DNA of 64,000 bases, from NCBI RefSeq assembly GCF_019754295.1, contig NZ_VIRV01000007.1, positions 60,509 through 124,508 of the forward strand, given 5' to 3'. The translations under genes were made by a program, and so were the position numbers. Numbering within the stretch: the stretch's first letter is position 1; each line of letters begins with the position of its first letter. The DNA comes from Sellimonas caecigallum. Its GTDB lineage: Bacteria; Bacillota; Clostridia; Lachnospirales; Lachnospiraceae. The notes under the pieces are model-generated. The model did not search any database and was not told where the DNA came from. It saw nothing but the letters and a program-made list of their open reading frames with translations. Shown here piece by piece: positions 25,659-33,629 of this stretch.

Positions 25659-27422
25659 ATGGACGAAAGACGAGACAGAAGAAGACGTCCAAATCCGGAA
25701 GGAAGAAGGACGGACAGAGCAAGAAGACGGAAACTTCAAAGGCAGAGGAAGCGCAGAAGAAGGATCTTCATTTCTATTGTTGTGCTCCTTATTGCCGTGA
25801 TCGCAGCAGCCATCGTTATATGGAAAAAATATGGCCCGTCGCATGCGGATGCAGATTTGAATAATTATTTTGGTATAAAAGAAAAAAATCAGGCGGCGCT
25901 TACGATCAACAATGAGATACCGGACGTTCAGGCAAAGAAAGAAGGAAGCCAGATCTATGTTGAGTATACTGCGGTACGGGATTATATCAATTCGAGATTT
26001 TACTGGGACTCCAACGAGAACAAACTGCTTTACACGCTGCCGGACCGCACGCTTTCCATCAGCGCGGGCGCGACAGAGTATGATACTGCAGACGGAACTC
26101 AGACGACCGATTACGAAATCGTGAAATCCGAAGGTGGGATTGCGTACATTGCCCTGGATTTTGTAAAGGAATTTACGGATATGGAAGTCAGTGTTCAGGA
26201 AAATCCGGATCGGGCTGTGATCGTGACAAATAAGAAAGAAAACCATGCTTCTGTTCAGAAAGATACGGAAGTGCGCGTGCTTGGCGGAGTGAAAAGTCCA
26301 GTCCTCACAAAGGTATCAAAGTCTGATGAAGTGGTGGTTATCGAGGAAGCCGGCGATTGGAAAAAGATAAGGACAAAAGATGGATTTATCGGATATGTCA
26401 AGGCAGGAAGTCTTGGAAAAGAAGAGGAAAAGACGAGGGAATCCACCTATCAGGAGCCGGAATACACGAATATCCAAAAAGATTATAAGATCAATATCGG
26501 ATGGCACCAGGTAACGAGCCAGGCAGCCAACGACAATGTTTCTTCCGTGGTGGCCAACACGAAAGGGCTTACGACTTTATCCCCGACATGGTTTTCTATC
26601 GCGGATACGAATGGAACAATCACTTCCCTTGCAAGCAAATCGTATGTAGATTACGCCCATCAGCAGGGAATGGAAGTATGGGGACTGATCGACAACTTTA
26701 GCAACCAGGTAGATACCCTTGCTGTTCTCAGCAATACGCAGAGCAGGGCAAATATTATCAGCCAGCTCATCGCGGAGACCGATTCGGTAGGGATGGATGG
26801 AATCAACGTGGATTTTGAACAGATTACGACAGAGATGGGAGAACACTATATCCAGTTTATCAGGGAGCTTTCCGTAGCCTGCCGTGCCAAAGGGCTCGTA
26901 CTGTCTGTGGACAACTATGTGCCGAAAGGATATACGTCTCACTATAACCGGAAAGAACAGGGAATTGTGGCCGATTACGTCATCATTATGGGATATGATG
27001 AACATTATTCCGGCTCAGAAGAGGCCGGTTCCGTCGCATCGATCGGTTTTGTACAGGAAGGAATTGAGGAGACCTTGAAGGAAGTTCCGAAAGAAAAGGT
27101 AATCAATGGTATTCCTTTCTTCACAAGACTTTGGAGCGAATCTGAAGCAGACGGTGTGCAGAGCACGGCTATGGGAATGGAAGAAGCGGCAAAAGCAGTT
27201 GCCGATGCCGGTGCGTCTGTAAGCTGGGATGCTGAAACAGAGCAGAACTACGCCAAATGGACTGCGGACGGTAAGACATACCAGATTTGGTTTGAGGATG
27301 GAAAGTCTATCGAGAGCAAACTGAAAGTAATGAAGGAATATGACCTTGCCGGAGCTGCAGCATGGAAACTTGGATTTGAAACATCGGATATCTGGGATAT
27401 TATGGCGCAGTATCTGAACTAA
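25659..27422 (+). CDS. membrane-anchored GH18 glycosidase with SH3 domain (SleL/YaaH-like)
   Basis: 587 residues from ATG 25659 (AGGAGG site). A very basic N-terminus (about 20 Arg/Lys in the first 35) precedes one membrane helix (36-54). The extracytoplasmic part has a beta-rich domain like the N-terminal domain of copper amine oxidases (about 75-190), an SH3 domain (about 205-255) and a GH18 barrel with the catalytic motif DGINVDFE, acid E387. Related proteins cut glucosaminidic bonds in spore cortex or wall; the spore gene cwlD is next. It has its own terminator. Confidence 0.88.
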   Translation: MDERRDRRRRPNPEGRRTDRARRRKLQRQRKRRRRIFISIVVLLIAVIAAAIVIWKKYGPSHADADLNNYFGIKEKNQAALTINNEIPDVQAKKEGSQIYVEYTAVRDYINSRFYWDSNENKLLYTLPDRTLSISAGATEYDTADGTQTTDYEIVKSEGGIAYIALDFVKEFTDMEVSVQENPDRAVIVTNKKENHASVQKDTEVRVLGGVKSPVLTKVSKSDEVVVIEEAGDWKKIRTKDGFIGYVKAGSLGKEEEKTRESTYQEPEYTNIQKDYKINIGWHQVTSQAANDNVSSVVANTKGLTTLSPTWFSIADTNGTITSLASKSYVDYAHQQGMEVWGLIDNFSNQVDTLAVLSNTQSRANIISQLIAETDSVGMDGINVDFEQITTEMGEHYIQFIRELSVACRAKGLVLSVDNYVPKGYTSHYNRKEQGIVADYVIIMGYDEHYSGSEEAGSVASIGFVQEGIEETLKEVPKEKVINGIPFFTRLWSESEADGVQSTAMGMEEAAKAVADAGASVSWDAETEQNYAKWTADGKTYQIWFEDGKSIESKLKVMKEYDLAGAAAWKLGFETSDIWDIMAQYLN

Positions 27423-27439
27423 CTGAATAAGGACAATGG

Positions 27440-27468
27440 ATGCCTCGGCCTTTGGCCGGGGCATTTTG
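27440..27468 (+). terminator. rho-independent terminator after GH18 gene
   Basis: ATGCCTCGGCC (27440-27450) pairs with GGCCGGGGCAT (27454-27464) around TTT, then TTTT. Its 3' arm and U-run overlap the -35 of the putative SigE promoter of cwlD. Confidence 0.9.
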
Positions 27469-27489
27469 CGGTTTGCGGCGTCATATACT
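27461..27489 (+). promoter_or_regulatory. putative SigE-dependent promoter of cwlD
   Basis: GCATTTT (27461-27467), exactly 14 bases, CATATACT (27482-27489). Compared with the B. subtilis SigE consensus GHATATT-N14-CATACAHT, 6 of 7 and 7 of 8 positions agree. It lies 36 bases before the cwlD start. SigE is the early mother-cell sigma factor. Confidence 0.55.
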
Positions 27490-27525
27490 TTTTTGAAGGC
27501 AAGTGTTTTGTAAAGGGCCGATTTT

Positions 27526-27768
27526 ATGAAAGAAAAGATGAAATGGATTGTGCTGCTTTTCATGATGGCAATGGTTCTGTGGGGGATCCAGAAAGCGGAA
27601 AGTGTTGTGACGGAGGGCAAGTCAAGGATGCAAAAGGCGGATGTCGTTATTGATGCGGGACATGGCGGCTCTATAGTGCGCGGACGATACAGAAAAGGAA
27701 ACAAAATGTATAAGAAAGTCATCGAAAAAAGAACAAGCATAAAACCAGAGGAGGCGGACATAAGCTGA
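27526..27768 (+). CDS. cwlD: CwlD N-terminal part, interrupted by the recombinase element
   Basis: Codons 1-46 (to 27665) are genuine cwlD: a membrane anchor (MKEKMKWIVLLFMMAMVLWG) and the Amidase_3 start VVIDAGHGG with the first zinc-binding histidine. After the repeat ACATGG (27660-27665) the frame runs 34 codons into the element and stops at 27768, so the product as it stands is inactive. The rest of the gene continues at 29570. CwlD, an N-acetylmuramoyl-L-alanine amidase, begins muramic-delta-lactam formation in spore cortex, needed for germination. An AAAGGG ribosome site precedes the ATG. Confidence 0.9.
   Translation: MKEKMKWIVLLFMMAMVLWGIQKAESVVTEGKSRMQKADVVIDAGHGGSIVRGRYRKGNKMYKKVIEKRTSIKPEEADIS
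27650..27677 (+). promoter_or_regulatory. possible promoter created across the left junction
   Basis: TTGATG (27650-27655, in cwlD), 16-base spacer spanning the ACATGG repeat, TATAGT (27672-27677, in the element). It could drive the element genes only while the element is integrated here. Weak -35/-10 match; inference only. Confidence 0.25.
27660..27665 (+). repeat. left attachment core (attL) of the cwlD element
   Basis: ACATGG, in context GCGGGACATGGCGGCTC. The same six bases occur at 29564-29569. Recombination anywhere within them joins cwlD in frame. Confidence 0.85.
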
Positions 27769-27799
27769 AAACAAAGAAATCTCTTTTAAGGAGGGAAAA

Positions 27800-27943
27800 T
27801 TGGAAGAGAGACAGGACGCTTCATATACGATCCAAAGAGAATTTCTAGGGGAATATTCCGAAGAAGAACTTCTGATCCGCATCATCAGAGAACATGTAAG
27901 ACAGGAACAATGGAAAGAAGAGGAGAAAATCAGAAAGGAATGA
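27800..27943 (+). CDS. small protein upstream of recombinase, possible directionality factor
   Basis: 47 codons starting with TTG 27800, 6 bases after an excellent AAGGAGG site. Predicted sequence is charged and helical with Y-T-I-Q-R-E-F-x-G-x-Y-S-E-E-E-L-L-x-R-I-I-R, a pattern reminiscent of small TnpW-like proteins found with clostridial recombinases. Its stop overlaps the recombinase ATG (ATGA), so the two are translationally coupled. Large serine integrases need a small partner to excise; this is the only candidate in the element. Function is inference. Confidence 0.6.
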   Translation: MEERQDASYTIQREFLGEYSEEELLIRIIREHVRQEQWKEEEKIRKE

Positions 27944-29628
27944 AGACAAAAGAAAAAGATAAGGAAAAGCTGCCGACGGCCATCTATATACGCCTTTCCC
28001 AGGAGGATGGCGATAAAGAAGAGAGCGACAGTGTGGGAAATCAGCGGAAAATTCTTACAGAATATATTTCCAGGATGGATGACATGCTTCTTTGCGGGGA
28101 GTATATAGACGATGGATATACAGGGACAAACTTTCAGCGGCCTGGCTTTCAGGAGATGCTTTTCGATATGGAGAAAGGCAGGATACGGTGTGTGGTCGTG
28201 AAGGATCTGTCCAGATTTGGGCGGGATTACCTGGATGCAGGGCGGTATCTGGAGAGGATCTTTCCTGAGATGGGTATACGGTTCGTCTCGGTAGCTGATG
28301 GGATAGACAGTGCACGCCAGTCCTATGATATTCTCCTGCCCATAAAAAATCTCTTTAATGAACAATATGCGAGGGATATATCAAATAAAATCCAGGCAAC
28401 TGTGAAGACGAAGCAAAGAGCAGGCGAATTTATTGGATCTTTTGCAAGCTATGGGTATCAAAAAGCGCCGTACAACAAAAATAAACTGATCATTGATCCC
28501 TATGCGGCATCGGTGGTCCAAAAGATCTTTTCCCTGTATACAGGAGGAATGGGAAAACAAAGTATCGCGAAGCAGCTGAATGCAGAGGGTATTCTTTGTC
28601 CATCGGAGTATAAAAAAGTAAACGGAGAGAATTATAAAAACGGGAATCGTCTTGCGGGTACATCTTACTGGACATACTCTACGGTCAACAGTGTGCTGAG
28701 AAATGAATTGTATATCGGAAATATGGTTCAGGGAAAGAAACATCAGCGGATGCGGGGAAAACAGCAAGTGATGGATCCTGAACAGTGGATCCGCGTTTCC
28801 GGGACACATGAGCCGATCATAGAAGAGGAGGTGTGGAAGAAAACACAGAGACTTCTTTCCAGGAGACAAAGGGAGATCAATCTGAAAGAAGGAAGAAATA
28901 TCTTCGCAGGTATGATAAAATGCGGCGACTGCGGAAGAGCGATGACGAAAACATGCTGGACAAAAGCGGATAAAATGAGAGTATATTCCTTTTGCTGCGG
29001 AACATACAAACGAAACGGGAAAGCATACTGCAGTCCGCATATTCTGCGAATGAGCATACTGGAAAAAGTAATCTTAGACGATCTGCAGACGATCATCAGG
29101 AATGTATCAGACCTCAAAGAGCTGGTCAAAAGACAAAGGATTTTCCCTGTGAAGCCTAAGAAAATAGCGCCTGTGCAGGCAGAAAGGCTCCGCAAAGAAA
29201 AGGAGCATATTTCCTGTTTAAAAAAAGGACTGTATGAGGATTACAAAGAGGGACTGCTTACGAGGGATGAATTTCTTTCATACAAGGAAACATATCGAAA
29301 GAAAGAGGAAAATTGCCAAAAGCAGATAGAATGTCTGAAAGAGGCAAAGAGACAAGGAGCACAGACAGACAAACAGATCTTGGACACTCCATGGTTACGC
29401 CAATTTTTGGAAAGCAAAGAAAATATCTGTCTGGACAGGGATATCATCATAGAGATGGTAGATGAGATACTTGTGTATGAAGGAAATAGGATCAAGATCC
29501 GTTATCGATTTTCAGGGGGATCCCTTACTCGTGAATCATCATACGGCACAAGTAAGCTCCAGCACATGGAGGAAAAGACCCGGGAAAGATCGGGACAGGA
29601 GGGCAGCAGGAAAAAGATATCAACCTGA
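27940..29628 (+). CDS. large serine recombinase
   Basis: 562 residues from ATG 27940 (overlapping the upstream stop); ATG 27910 in the same frame is an alternative. Resolvase domain: catalytic S20 in YIRLSQED and the DLSRFGRD motif near residues 89-96. A 'recombinase' domain follows (about 165-300), then a zinc ribbon (CGDC near 328-331, later FCC and C) and a coiled-coil region (about 400-480). The last 19 codons lie beyond the right repeat and are cwlD DNA read in another frame; in the excised circle the protein would instead end M-A-A-L-stop. It should catalyse integration and excision of the element. Confidence 0.93.
   Translation: MKTKEKDKEKLPTAIYIRLSQEDGDKEESDSVGNQRKILTEYISRMDDMLLCGEYIDDGYTGTNFQRPGFQEMLFDMEKGRIRCVVVKDLSRFGRDYLDAGRYLERIFPEMGIRFVSVADGIDSARQSYDILLPIKNLFNEQYARDISNKIQATVKTKQRAGEFIGSFASYGYQKAPYNKNKLIIDPYAASVVQKIFSLYTGGMGKQSIAKQLNAEGILCPSEYKKVNGENYKNGNRLAGTSYWTYSTVNSVLRNELYIGNMVQGKKHQRMRGKQQVMDPEQWIRVSGTHEPIIEEEVWKKTQRLLSRRQREINLKEGRNIFAGMIKCGDCGRAMTKTCWTKADKMRVYSFCCGTYKRNGKAYCSPHILRMSILEKVILDDLQTIIRNVSDLKELVKRQRIFPVKPKKIAPVQAERLRKEKEHISCLKKGLYEDYKEGLLTRDEFLSYKETYRKKEENCQKQIECLKEAKRQGAQTDKQILDTPWLRQFLESKENICLDRDIIIEMVDEILVYEGNRIKIRYRFSGGSLTRESSYGTSKLQHMEEKTRERSGQEGSRKKIST
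29564..29569 (+). repeat. right attachment core (attR) of the cwlD element
   Basis: ACATGG in context CTCCAGCACATGGAGGAAAA, direct repeat of 27660-27665. The right-hand flank GGAGGAAAAGACCCG resumes the cwlD frame. Confidence 0.85.
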
Positions 29629-30107
29629 AGATTGCAAAAAAGCTGAAAAAAGAGTTGGAAGCCCGCGGACTGAAAGTGAAAATGACGAGAAAAGACGATG
29701 CAGGACTTTACGATGAGTCGGCGGAAAACAAAAAGGTACAGGATCTGAAACGAAGAGTAGAACTGATCAATGAGACACAGCCGGATATCGCGGTCAGCAT
29801 CCATCAGAACAGTTACCCAAGTGCCGATGTGAAGGGGGCGCAGGTATTCTATTATGCAGATTCCCCAGAAGGAGAGAAGATGGCGGGAAAGCTGCAGAAA
29901 AGGCTGGCTGCTCTGGATGAGAAGAATGACCGTGCGATAAAGGCAAACGATACATATTTTCTTCTGAAACGGACGGAAGTACCGACGCTGATCGTAGAGT
30001 GCGGATTTCTGAGTAATCCGGAAGAGGAAAAACTTCTTACCGATGACGAATATCAGGAAGAAATGTCGAAAGCCATCGCAGAAGGGATCATGGATTGCCT
30101 GAAGTGA
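29570..30107 (+). CDS. cwlD: CwlD C-terminal part, separated from its start by the element
   Basis: Open frame continuing cwlD at G-K-D-P-G-K-I-G, then EKDINLKIAKKL, VKMTRKDD, SIHQNS (second zinc histidine), GAQVFYY, and IVECGFLSNPEEEKLL with the catalytic glutamate. The order and spacing follow B. subtilis CwlD closely. There is no start codon or ribosome site at its 5' end, so it can be made only after excision of the element. Its reading is intact to the stop at 30107, which argues against decay into a pseudogene. The Sua5 fusion gene follows 39 bases later. Confidence 0.9.
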
Positions 30108-30146
30108 GACTTTCACAATAGAAGAGATTATGTTATAATAAAGGTC

Positions 30147-31706
30147 ATGAAAACAAGAATAGAAAAAATCGATAGAACAGCGATCGACAGGACAGTGATA
30201 GAAGAAGCGGGAAAAATATTAAAAGAAGGCGGCCTTGTCGCGTTTCCGACAGAAACGGTATATGGGCTTGGTGCAAATGCGCTTGATGAGGAGGCGGCGA
30301 AAAAGACATACGCGGCAAAGGGAAGGCCTTCAGACAATCCATTGATTGTTCATATCGCAGAGAAGGAAGCATTGTACGACATTATAGAAGAGATTCCGGA
30401 GGACACAGCCAAGATTGCGGATAGGTTTTGGCCGGGTCCTCTTACAATGATTTTCCGAAAGAGTGAGAAAGTACCGTACGGAACGACGGGAGGACTTGAC
30501 ACGGTAGCTGTCCGCATGCCGGATGATGAGATTGCAAGAGAACTTATACGTGCAGGAGGCGGATATGTGTCTGCACCGAGTGCCAATACCTCCGGGCGGC
30601 CAAGTCCTACGATGGCTCAGCATGTAGCGGAAGATCTGGATGGAAAAATTGATATGATCCTGGACGGAGGCAGCGTCAATATCGGGGTGGAATCTACCAT
30701 CCTGGATATGACATCCGTCCCACCTGTGATCTTGCGGCCAGGTGCAGTCACAAAAGAGATGCTGGAGGAAGTTGTCGGGGAAGTAGATATAGACAAGACG
30801 ATTCTCTCCGATGACAGTACACAGATTCCGAAAGCGCCGGGAATGAAATATCGCCATTATGCACCGAAAGCACAGATGGTTCTGATCGAGGGGGATCCTT
30901 TTGACGCTGTGCGTGCCATCAAACAACTTACTTACGATAAGGTTAAATTTGGAAAAAAAGAAAACGGAGAGCCATACAGGATTGGTATCATTGCCACTGC
31001 TGAGACAATGAAGGACTATACATACGGCATTGTGAAAAGTATCGGTAGCAGGGAAAACAGAAAGACCATCACAAAAAATCTGTATGGAGTTCTGAGGGAA
31101 TTCGATGAAGAAAATGTGGACATCATTTACAGTGAAGCTTTTTCGGGAGAAGAAATTGATGCGGCGATTATGAACCGGCTTGCAAAGGCGGCGGGACATA
31201 AGATCATACCGGCATCCGAGATTGTAAAACTTCAGCCATACCGGAGAATCATCTTTGTAAGTAAGGATGATAACTGCCGAGGGCCGATGGCGGAGCGGAT
31301 ATTACAGACGGAGGTCCTTTTCCAGGAGTACGATATCGAATCAAGAGGAATCGCAGTGCTCTTTCCGGAACCGCTGAATCCGGCAGCAGAAGAAACGATG
31401 CGCAGACACGGGGTCAATACGGAAAACCATGAGGCATTGGCTTTTGATGAGACGGCTATCTCGCCGGAGACACTGATCCTGACAATGGAAAAAGCGCAAA
31501 AATGGAAGATCGTCAACGAATATGGGTTCGACAGCAACATATATGCACTGAACGAATATATCAATATGCCGGACGAAGTGGAATCCATGTATGGAAAGTC
31601 GCTGGAAGAGTATGAGACGGCATACAACAATCTGGAACAGTACATGAAAATCTTAGCGGACAAGCTGAACAGGGAGGCTAGAGAAATATGGGCGGAATAC
31701 ATGTAA
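30147..31706 (+). CDS. L-threonylcarbamoyladenylate synthase fused to a low-molecular-weight phosphatase-like domain
   Basis: 519 residues. Residues 1-205 form the YrdC/Sua5 domain ([33 protein letters not shown]) that makes threonylcarbamoyl-AMP for t6A37 of tRNA; residues 205-360 form the Sua5 C-terminal domain ([10 protein letters not shown]). From about 366 a low-molecular-weight protein phosphatase fold follows, as in separate YwlE proteins, but the nucleophile motif C-x5-R reads S372-K-D-D-N-C-R378: the catalytic cysteine is serine, so it is probably inactive. It begins a transcript with upp, which it overlaps. Confidence 0.93.
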   Translation: MKTRIEKIDRTAIDRTVIEEAGKILKEGGLVAFPTETVYGLGANALDEEAAKKTYAAKGRPSDNPLIVHIAEKEALYDIIEEIPEDTAKIADRFWPGPLTMIFRKSEKVPYGTTGGLDTVAVRMPDDEIARELIRAGGGYVSAPSANTSGRPSPTMAQHVAEDLDGKIDMILDGGSVNIGVESTILDMTSVPPVILRPGAVTKEMLEEVVGEVDIDKTILSDDSTQIPKAPGMKYRHYAPKAQMVLIEGDPFDAVRAIKQLTYDKVKFGKKENGEPYRIGIIATAETMKDYTYGIVKSIGSRENRKTITKNLYGVLREFDEENVDIIYSEAFSGEEIDAAIMNRLAKAAGHKIIPASEIVKLQPYRRIIFVSKDDNCRGPMAERILQTEVLFQEYDIESRGIAVLFPEPLNPAAEETMRRHGVNTENHEALAFDETAISPETLILTMEKAQKWKIVNEYGFDSNIYALNEYINMPDEVESMYGKSLEEYETAYNNLEQYMKILADKLNREAREIWAEYM

Positions 31707-32317
31707 TGGATCATCCTCTGCTTCGACATAAGATTGATTACATCAGGAGAAAAGAAGTAGGGACAAAAGAATTTCGGGAAATTATCGAGGAAATTTCCAT
31801 GCTCATGTGCTACGAAGCGACACGTGAGCTGAAACTAGAAGACGTGGAGATAGAGACACCAATCTGTACAATGCAGGGAAAGGAGCTGGCAGGAAGAAAA
31901 CTGGCAGTGGTTCCGATCCTGAGAGCAGGACTTGGAATGGTAGAAGGGATCCTCCACATGATCCCGGCAGCCAAAATCGGACACATCGGTCTTTACCGGG
32001 ATCCTGAGACACTGGAGCCGGTAGAATACTACTGCAAGCTTCCGGCAGACTGCGATAAAAGGGAAGTTTTTGTTGTAGATCCGATGCTTGCAACAGGAGG
32101 ATCCAGTGCGGCGGCTATCACAATGCTCAAAGAAAAAGGAGTAAAGAATATTCGCTTCCTCTGTGTCATCGCGGCACCGGAAGGTGTGGAAAAGATGAAA
32201 AAAGAGCACCCGGATGTGGATATCTATATCGGTGTTTTGGATGAAAAACTGAATGAACATGGGTACATTGTACCGGGCCTGGGAGATGCCGGAGACAGGA
32301 TATTCGGCACGAAGTAG
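31688..32317 (+). CDS. upp: uracil phosphoribosyltransferase
   Basis: 209 residues, normal length. Converts uracil and PRPP to UMP in pyrimidine salvage. The PRPP-binding loop reads [12 protein letters not shown] and the C-terminal uracil-binding [13 protein letters not shown] is present. The start ATG 31688 has GGGAGG nine bases upstream and overlaps the previous gene by 19 bases. A dCMP deaminase gene follows, giving a small nucleotide-salvage group. Confidence 0.97.
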   Translation: MGGIHVMDHPLLRHKIDYIRRKEVGTKEFREIIEEISMLMCYEATRELKLEDVEIETPICTMQGKELAGRKLAVVPILRAGLGMVEGILHMIPAAKIGHIGLYRDPETLEPVEYYCKLPADCDKREVFVVDPMLATGGSSAAAITMLKEKGVKNIRFLCVIAAPEGVEKMKKEHPDVDIYIGVLDEKLNEHGYIVPGLGDAGDRIFGTK

Positions 32318-32360
32318 GGCAGCATAAGAGGAATCCAGGATTGTGAAAGGAAGCGGAAAT

Positions 32361-32849
32361 ATGAGCAGCAAAAGAGCGGACTATCTGACATGGGACGAGT
32401 ATTTTATGGGCATCGCGATGCTCTCAGGGATGCGTTCGAAAGATCCAAGTACCCAGGTAGGGTGCTGTATTGTAAGCCAGGACAACAAGATTCTCTCCAT
32501 GGGATATAATGGACTTCCAAACGGATGCTCGGATGATGAATATCCATGGGAAAGAGACGGAGAAGACCCTCTGGAGACGAAGTATGTCTATACAGTCCAC
32601 AGTGAACTGAACGCGATCCTCAACTATGGAGGCGGAAGTCTGAAAGGATCAAAGATTTATGTATCCTTGTTCCCGTGCAACGAGTGTGCAAAAGCGATCA
32701 TCCAGGCAGGGATCAAGGAAGTGATCTATGAAAGCGATAAATACGAAGATACCGCATCGGTCATTGCATCCAAGAGAATGATGGATTCAGCAGGAGTACG
32801 GTATCATAAGTACCGCAGAACAGACAGAGAAATCAAGATCAAATTGTAG
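32361..32849 (+). CDS. dCMP deaminase family protein
   Basis: 162 residues from ATG 32361 (AAAGGAAG site). The zinc-binding deaminase motifs are seen: HSELNAI (H-x-E) and PCNECAKAI (P-C-x-x-C), as well as STQVGCCIV near the N-terminus. It converts dCMP to dUMP on the way to dTMP; close relatives are named ComEB in Bacillus. Directly downstream of upp and followed by a terminator. Confidence 0.93.
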   Translation: MSSKRADYLTWDEYFMGIAMLSGMRSKDPSTQVGCCIVSQDNKILSMGYNGLPNGCSDDEYPWERDGEDPLETKYVYTVHSELNAILNYGGGSLKGSKIYVSLFPCNECAKAIIQAGIKEVIYESDKYEDTASVIASKRMMDSAGVRYHKYRRTDREIKIKL

Positions 32850-32864
32850 ACAGGATAAACAGAG

Positions 32865-32900
32865 AGGACCCACCCACAGAATGTGGAGGAGGGTCCTTTT
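32865..32900 (+). terminator. rho-independent terminator
   Basis: AGGACCC (32865-32871) pairs with GGGTCCT (32891-32897), inner CCAC/GTGG stem, then TTTT. It ends the upp-deaminase transcript. Confidence 0.9.
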
Positions 32901-32963
32901 GCAGTGTAAAAATAAGAGTTTCGGATACCTGGATGAAGAGGCAATCAGATGTCCGGCATACTG

Positions 32964-33200
32964 TCAGGAGGAAGCGACGAAAAGGTTTTTAGCTTGTTTT
33001 AGCAGAAAGCTGTAGCGCTTGCGCGCAGCGTTTCCCTGAAAGATATAGCTGTCGATGAGATCCGGATCGGAAGCGTTTTGGAACAAGTTGTCAGCAGTTT
33101 CGATTTCTTCCTTTGTGCGGTCGATTTCCTTTCTCAGTTCAGAGAAGGAGGTTTTTCGGTAGATATCTGATTCCATATGGCGCAACGTTTTTTTCTGCAT
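32964..33200 (-). CDS. DUF2508 (YaaL-like) small protein
   Basis: 78 residues. The C-terminal half has the DUF2508 pattern D-P-D-L-I-D-S-Y-I-F-x-x-x-A-A-x-x-R-Y-x-x-L-L-K-Q-A-K. In Bacillus, yaaL is next to bofA; here the two are neighbours but divergent. Function unknown. An AGAAGGTAG site precedes the start. Confidence 0.8.
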   Translation of the reverse strand: MQKKTLRHMESDIYRKTSFSELRKEIDRTKEEIETADNLFQNASDPDLIDSYIFQGNAARKRYSFLLKQAKNLFVASS

Positions 33201-33325
33201 AAGAACTACCTTCTTTCATCTATTTATGTATAGTATGTACAAAAACAGGAATAAAATACCAGTTTTCCGCAATATATATAAGTGATACCAGATGCCGGCG
33301 TCTTAGCAGGGAAGAAAGGAAGGCT

Positions 33326-33535
33326 ATGAAAGAGAGAGGAAGCGGATTTGTGGTTAATTTCATCGTGCGGGTAATCGTGGGGATGGCGGTCATTTTTTTC
33401 ATCAATCAGTTTTTGGAATCCCAGGGAATGGACAGGACAGTCGGGATCAATCTGGTCTCTTTTTTGACAAGCGGTTTCCTTGGATTACCTGGGGTTGCGC
33501 TCCTTTATGGAATTTTGTTGTGGGAAATTTTGTGA
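33326..33535 (+). CDS. bofA: pro-sigmaK processing inhibitor BofA family protein
   Basis: 69 residues with two membrane helices and the BofA ending G-L-P-G-V-A-L-L-Y-G-I. In B. subtilis BofA holds the SpoIVFB protease inactive in the mother cell until the forespore signals. The match and the YaaL neighbour support the name; no SpoIVFB is in this window. A GGAAGG ribosome site precedes the ATG. It belongs to the spore-related genes scattered through this window. Confidence 0.85.
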   Translation: MKERGSGFVVNFIVRVIVGMAVIFFINQFLESQGMDRTVGINLVSFLTSGFLGLPGVALLYGILLWEIL

Positions 33536-33571
33536 GTGTTTCACAAAAAGCGAGGATTTTTAGAAAACAGG

Positions 33572-33600
33572 TAGACAAACAAAAAAGGCAGGTTTATAAT
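33572..33600 (+). promoter_or_regulatory. promoter of the tad operon
   Basis: TAGACA (33572-33577), 17-base spacer, TATAAT (33595-33600). Transcription would begin near 33607, leaving a leader of about 98 bases. Confidence 0.7.
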
Positions 33601-33629
33601 ACACATCACAAATAAGAATTCATTTATAC

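Larger units (their letters stand above)
27660..29569 (+). mobile_element. serine-recombinase intervening element in cwlD
   Basis: An insertion of 1904 bp (distance between the two ACATGG repeats) splits cwlD inside the codons for D-A-G-H-G-G. Joining 27526-27665 to 29570-30107 gives 678 bases, one uninterrupted frame of 225 codons plus stop, reading through DAGHGG-KDPGKIG. The element carries a 47-codon ORF and a large serine recombinase and little else. No terminal inverted repeats or transposase are seen, which fits site-specific integration by the recombinase. It resembles in plan the skin element of sigK, though far smaller. Confidence 0.9.

Noticed and set aside
27622..28365. Leftward ORF across the left junction of the cwlD element
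   Set aside because: Complement of the recombinase gene; no start signal and no family features.
27526..30107. cwlD as an ordinary pseudogene disrupted by a transposon
   Set aside because: No terminal inverted repeats or target duplication; both halves are intact and rejoin exactly in frame at a short repeat with a serine recombinase inside, which fits site-specific, reversible insertion.
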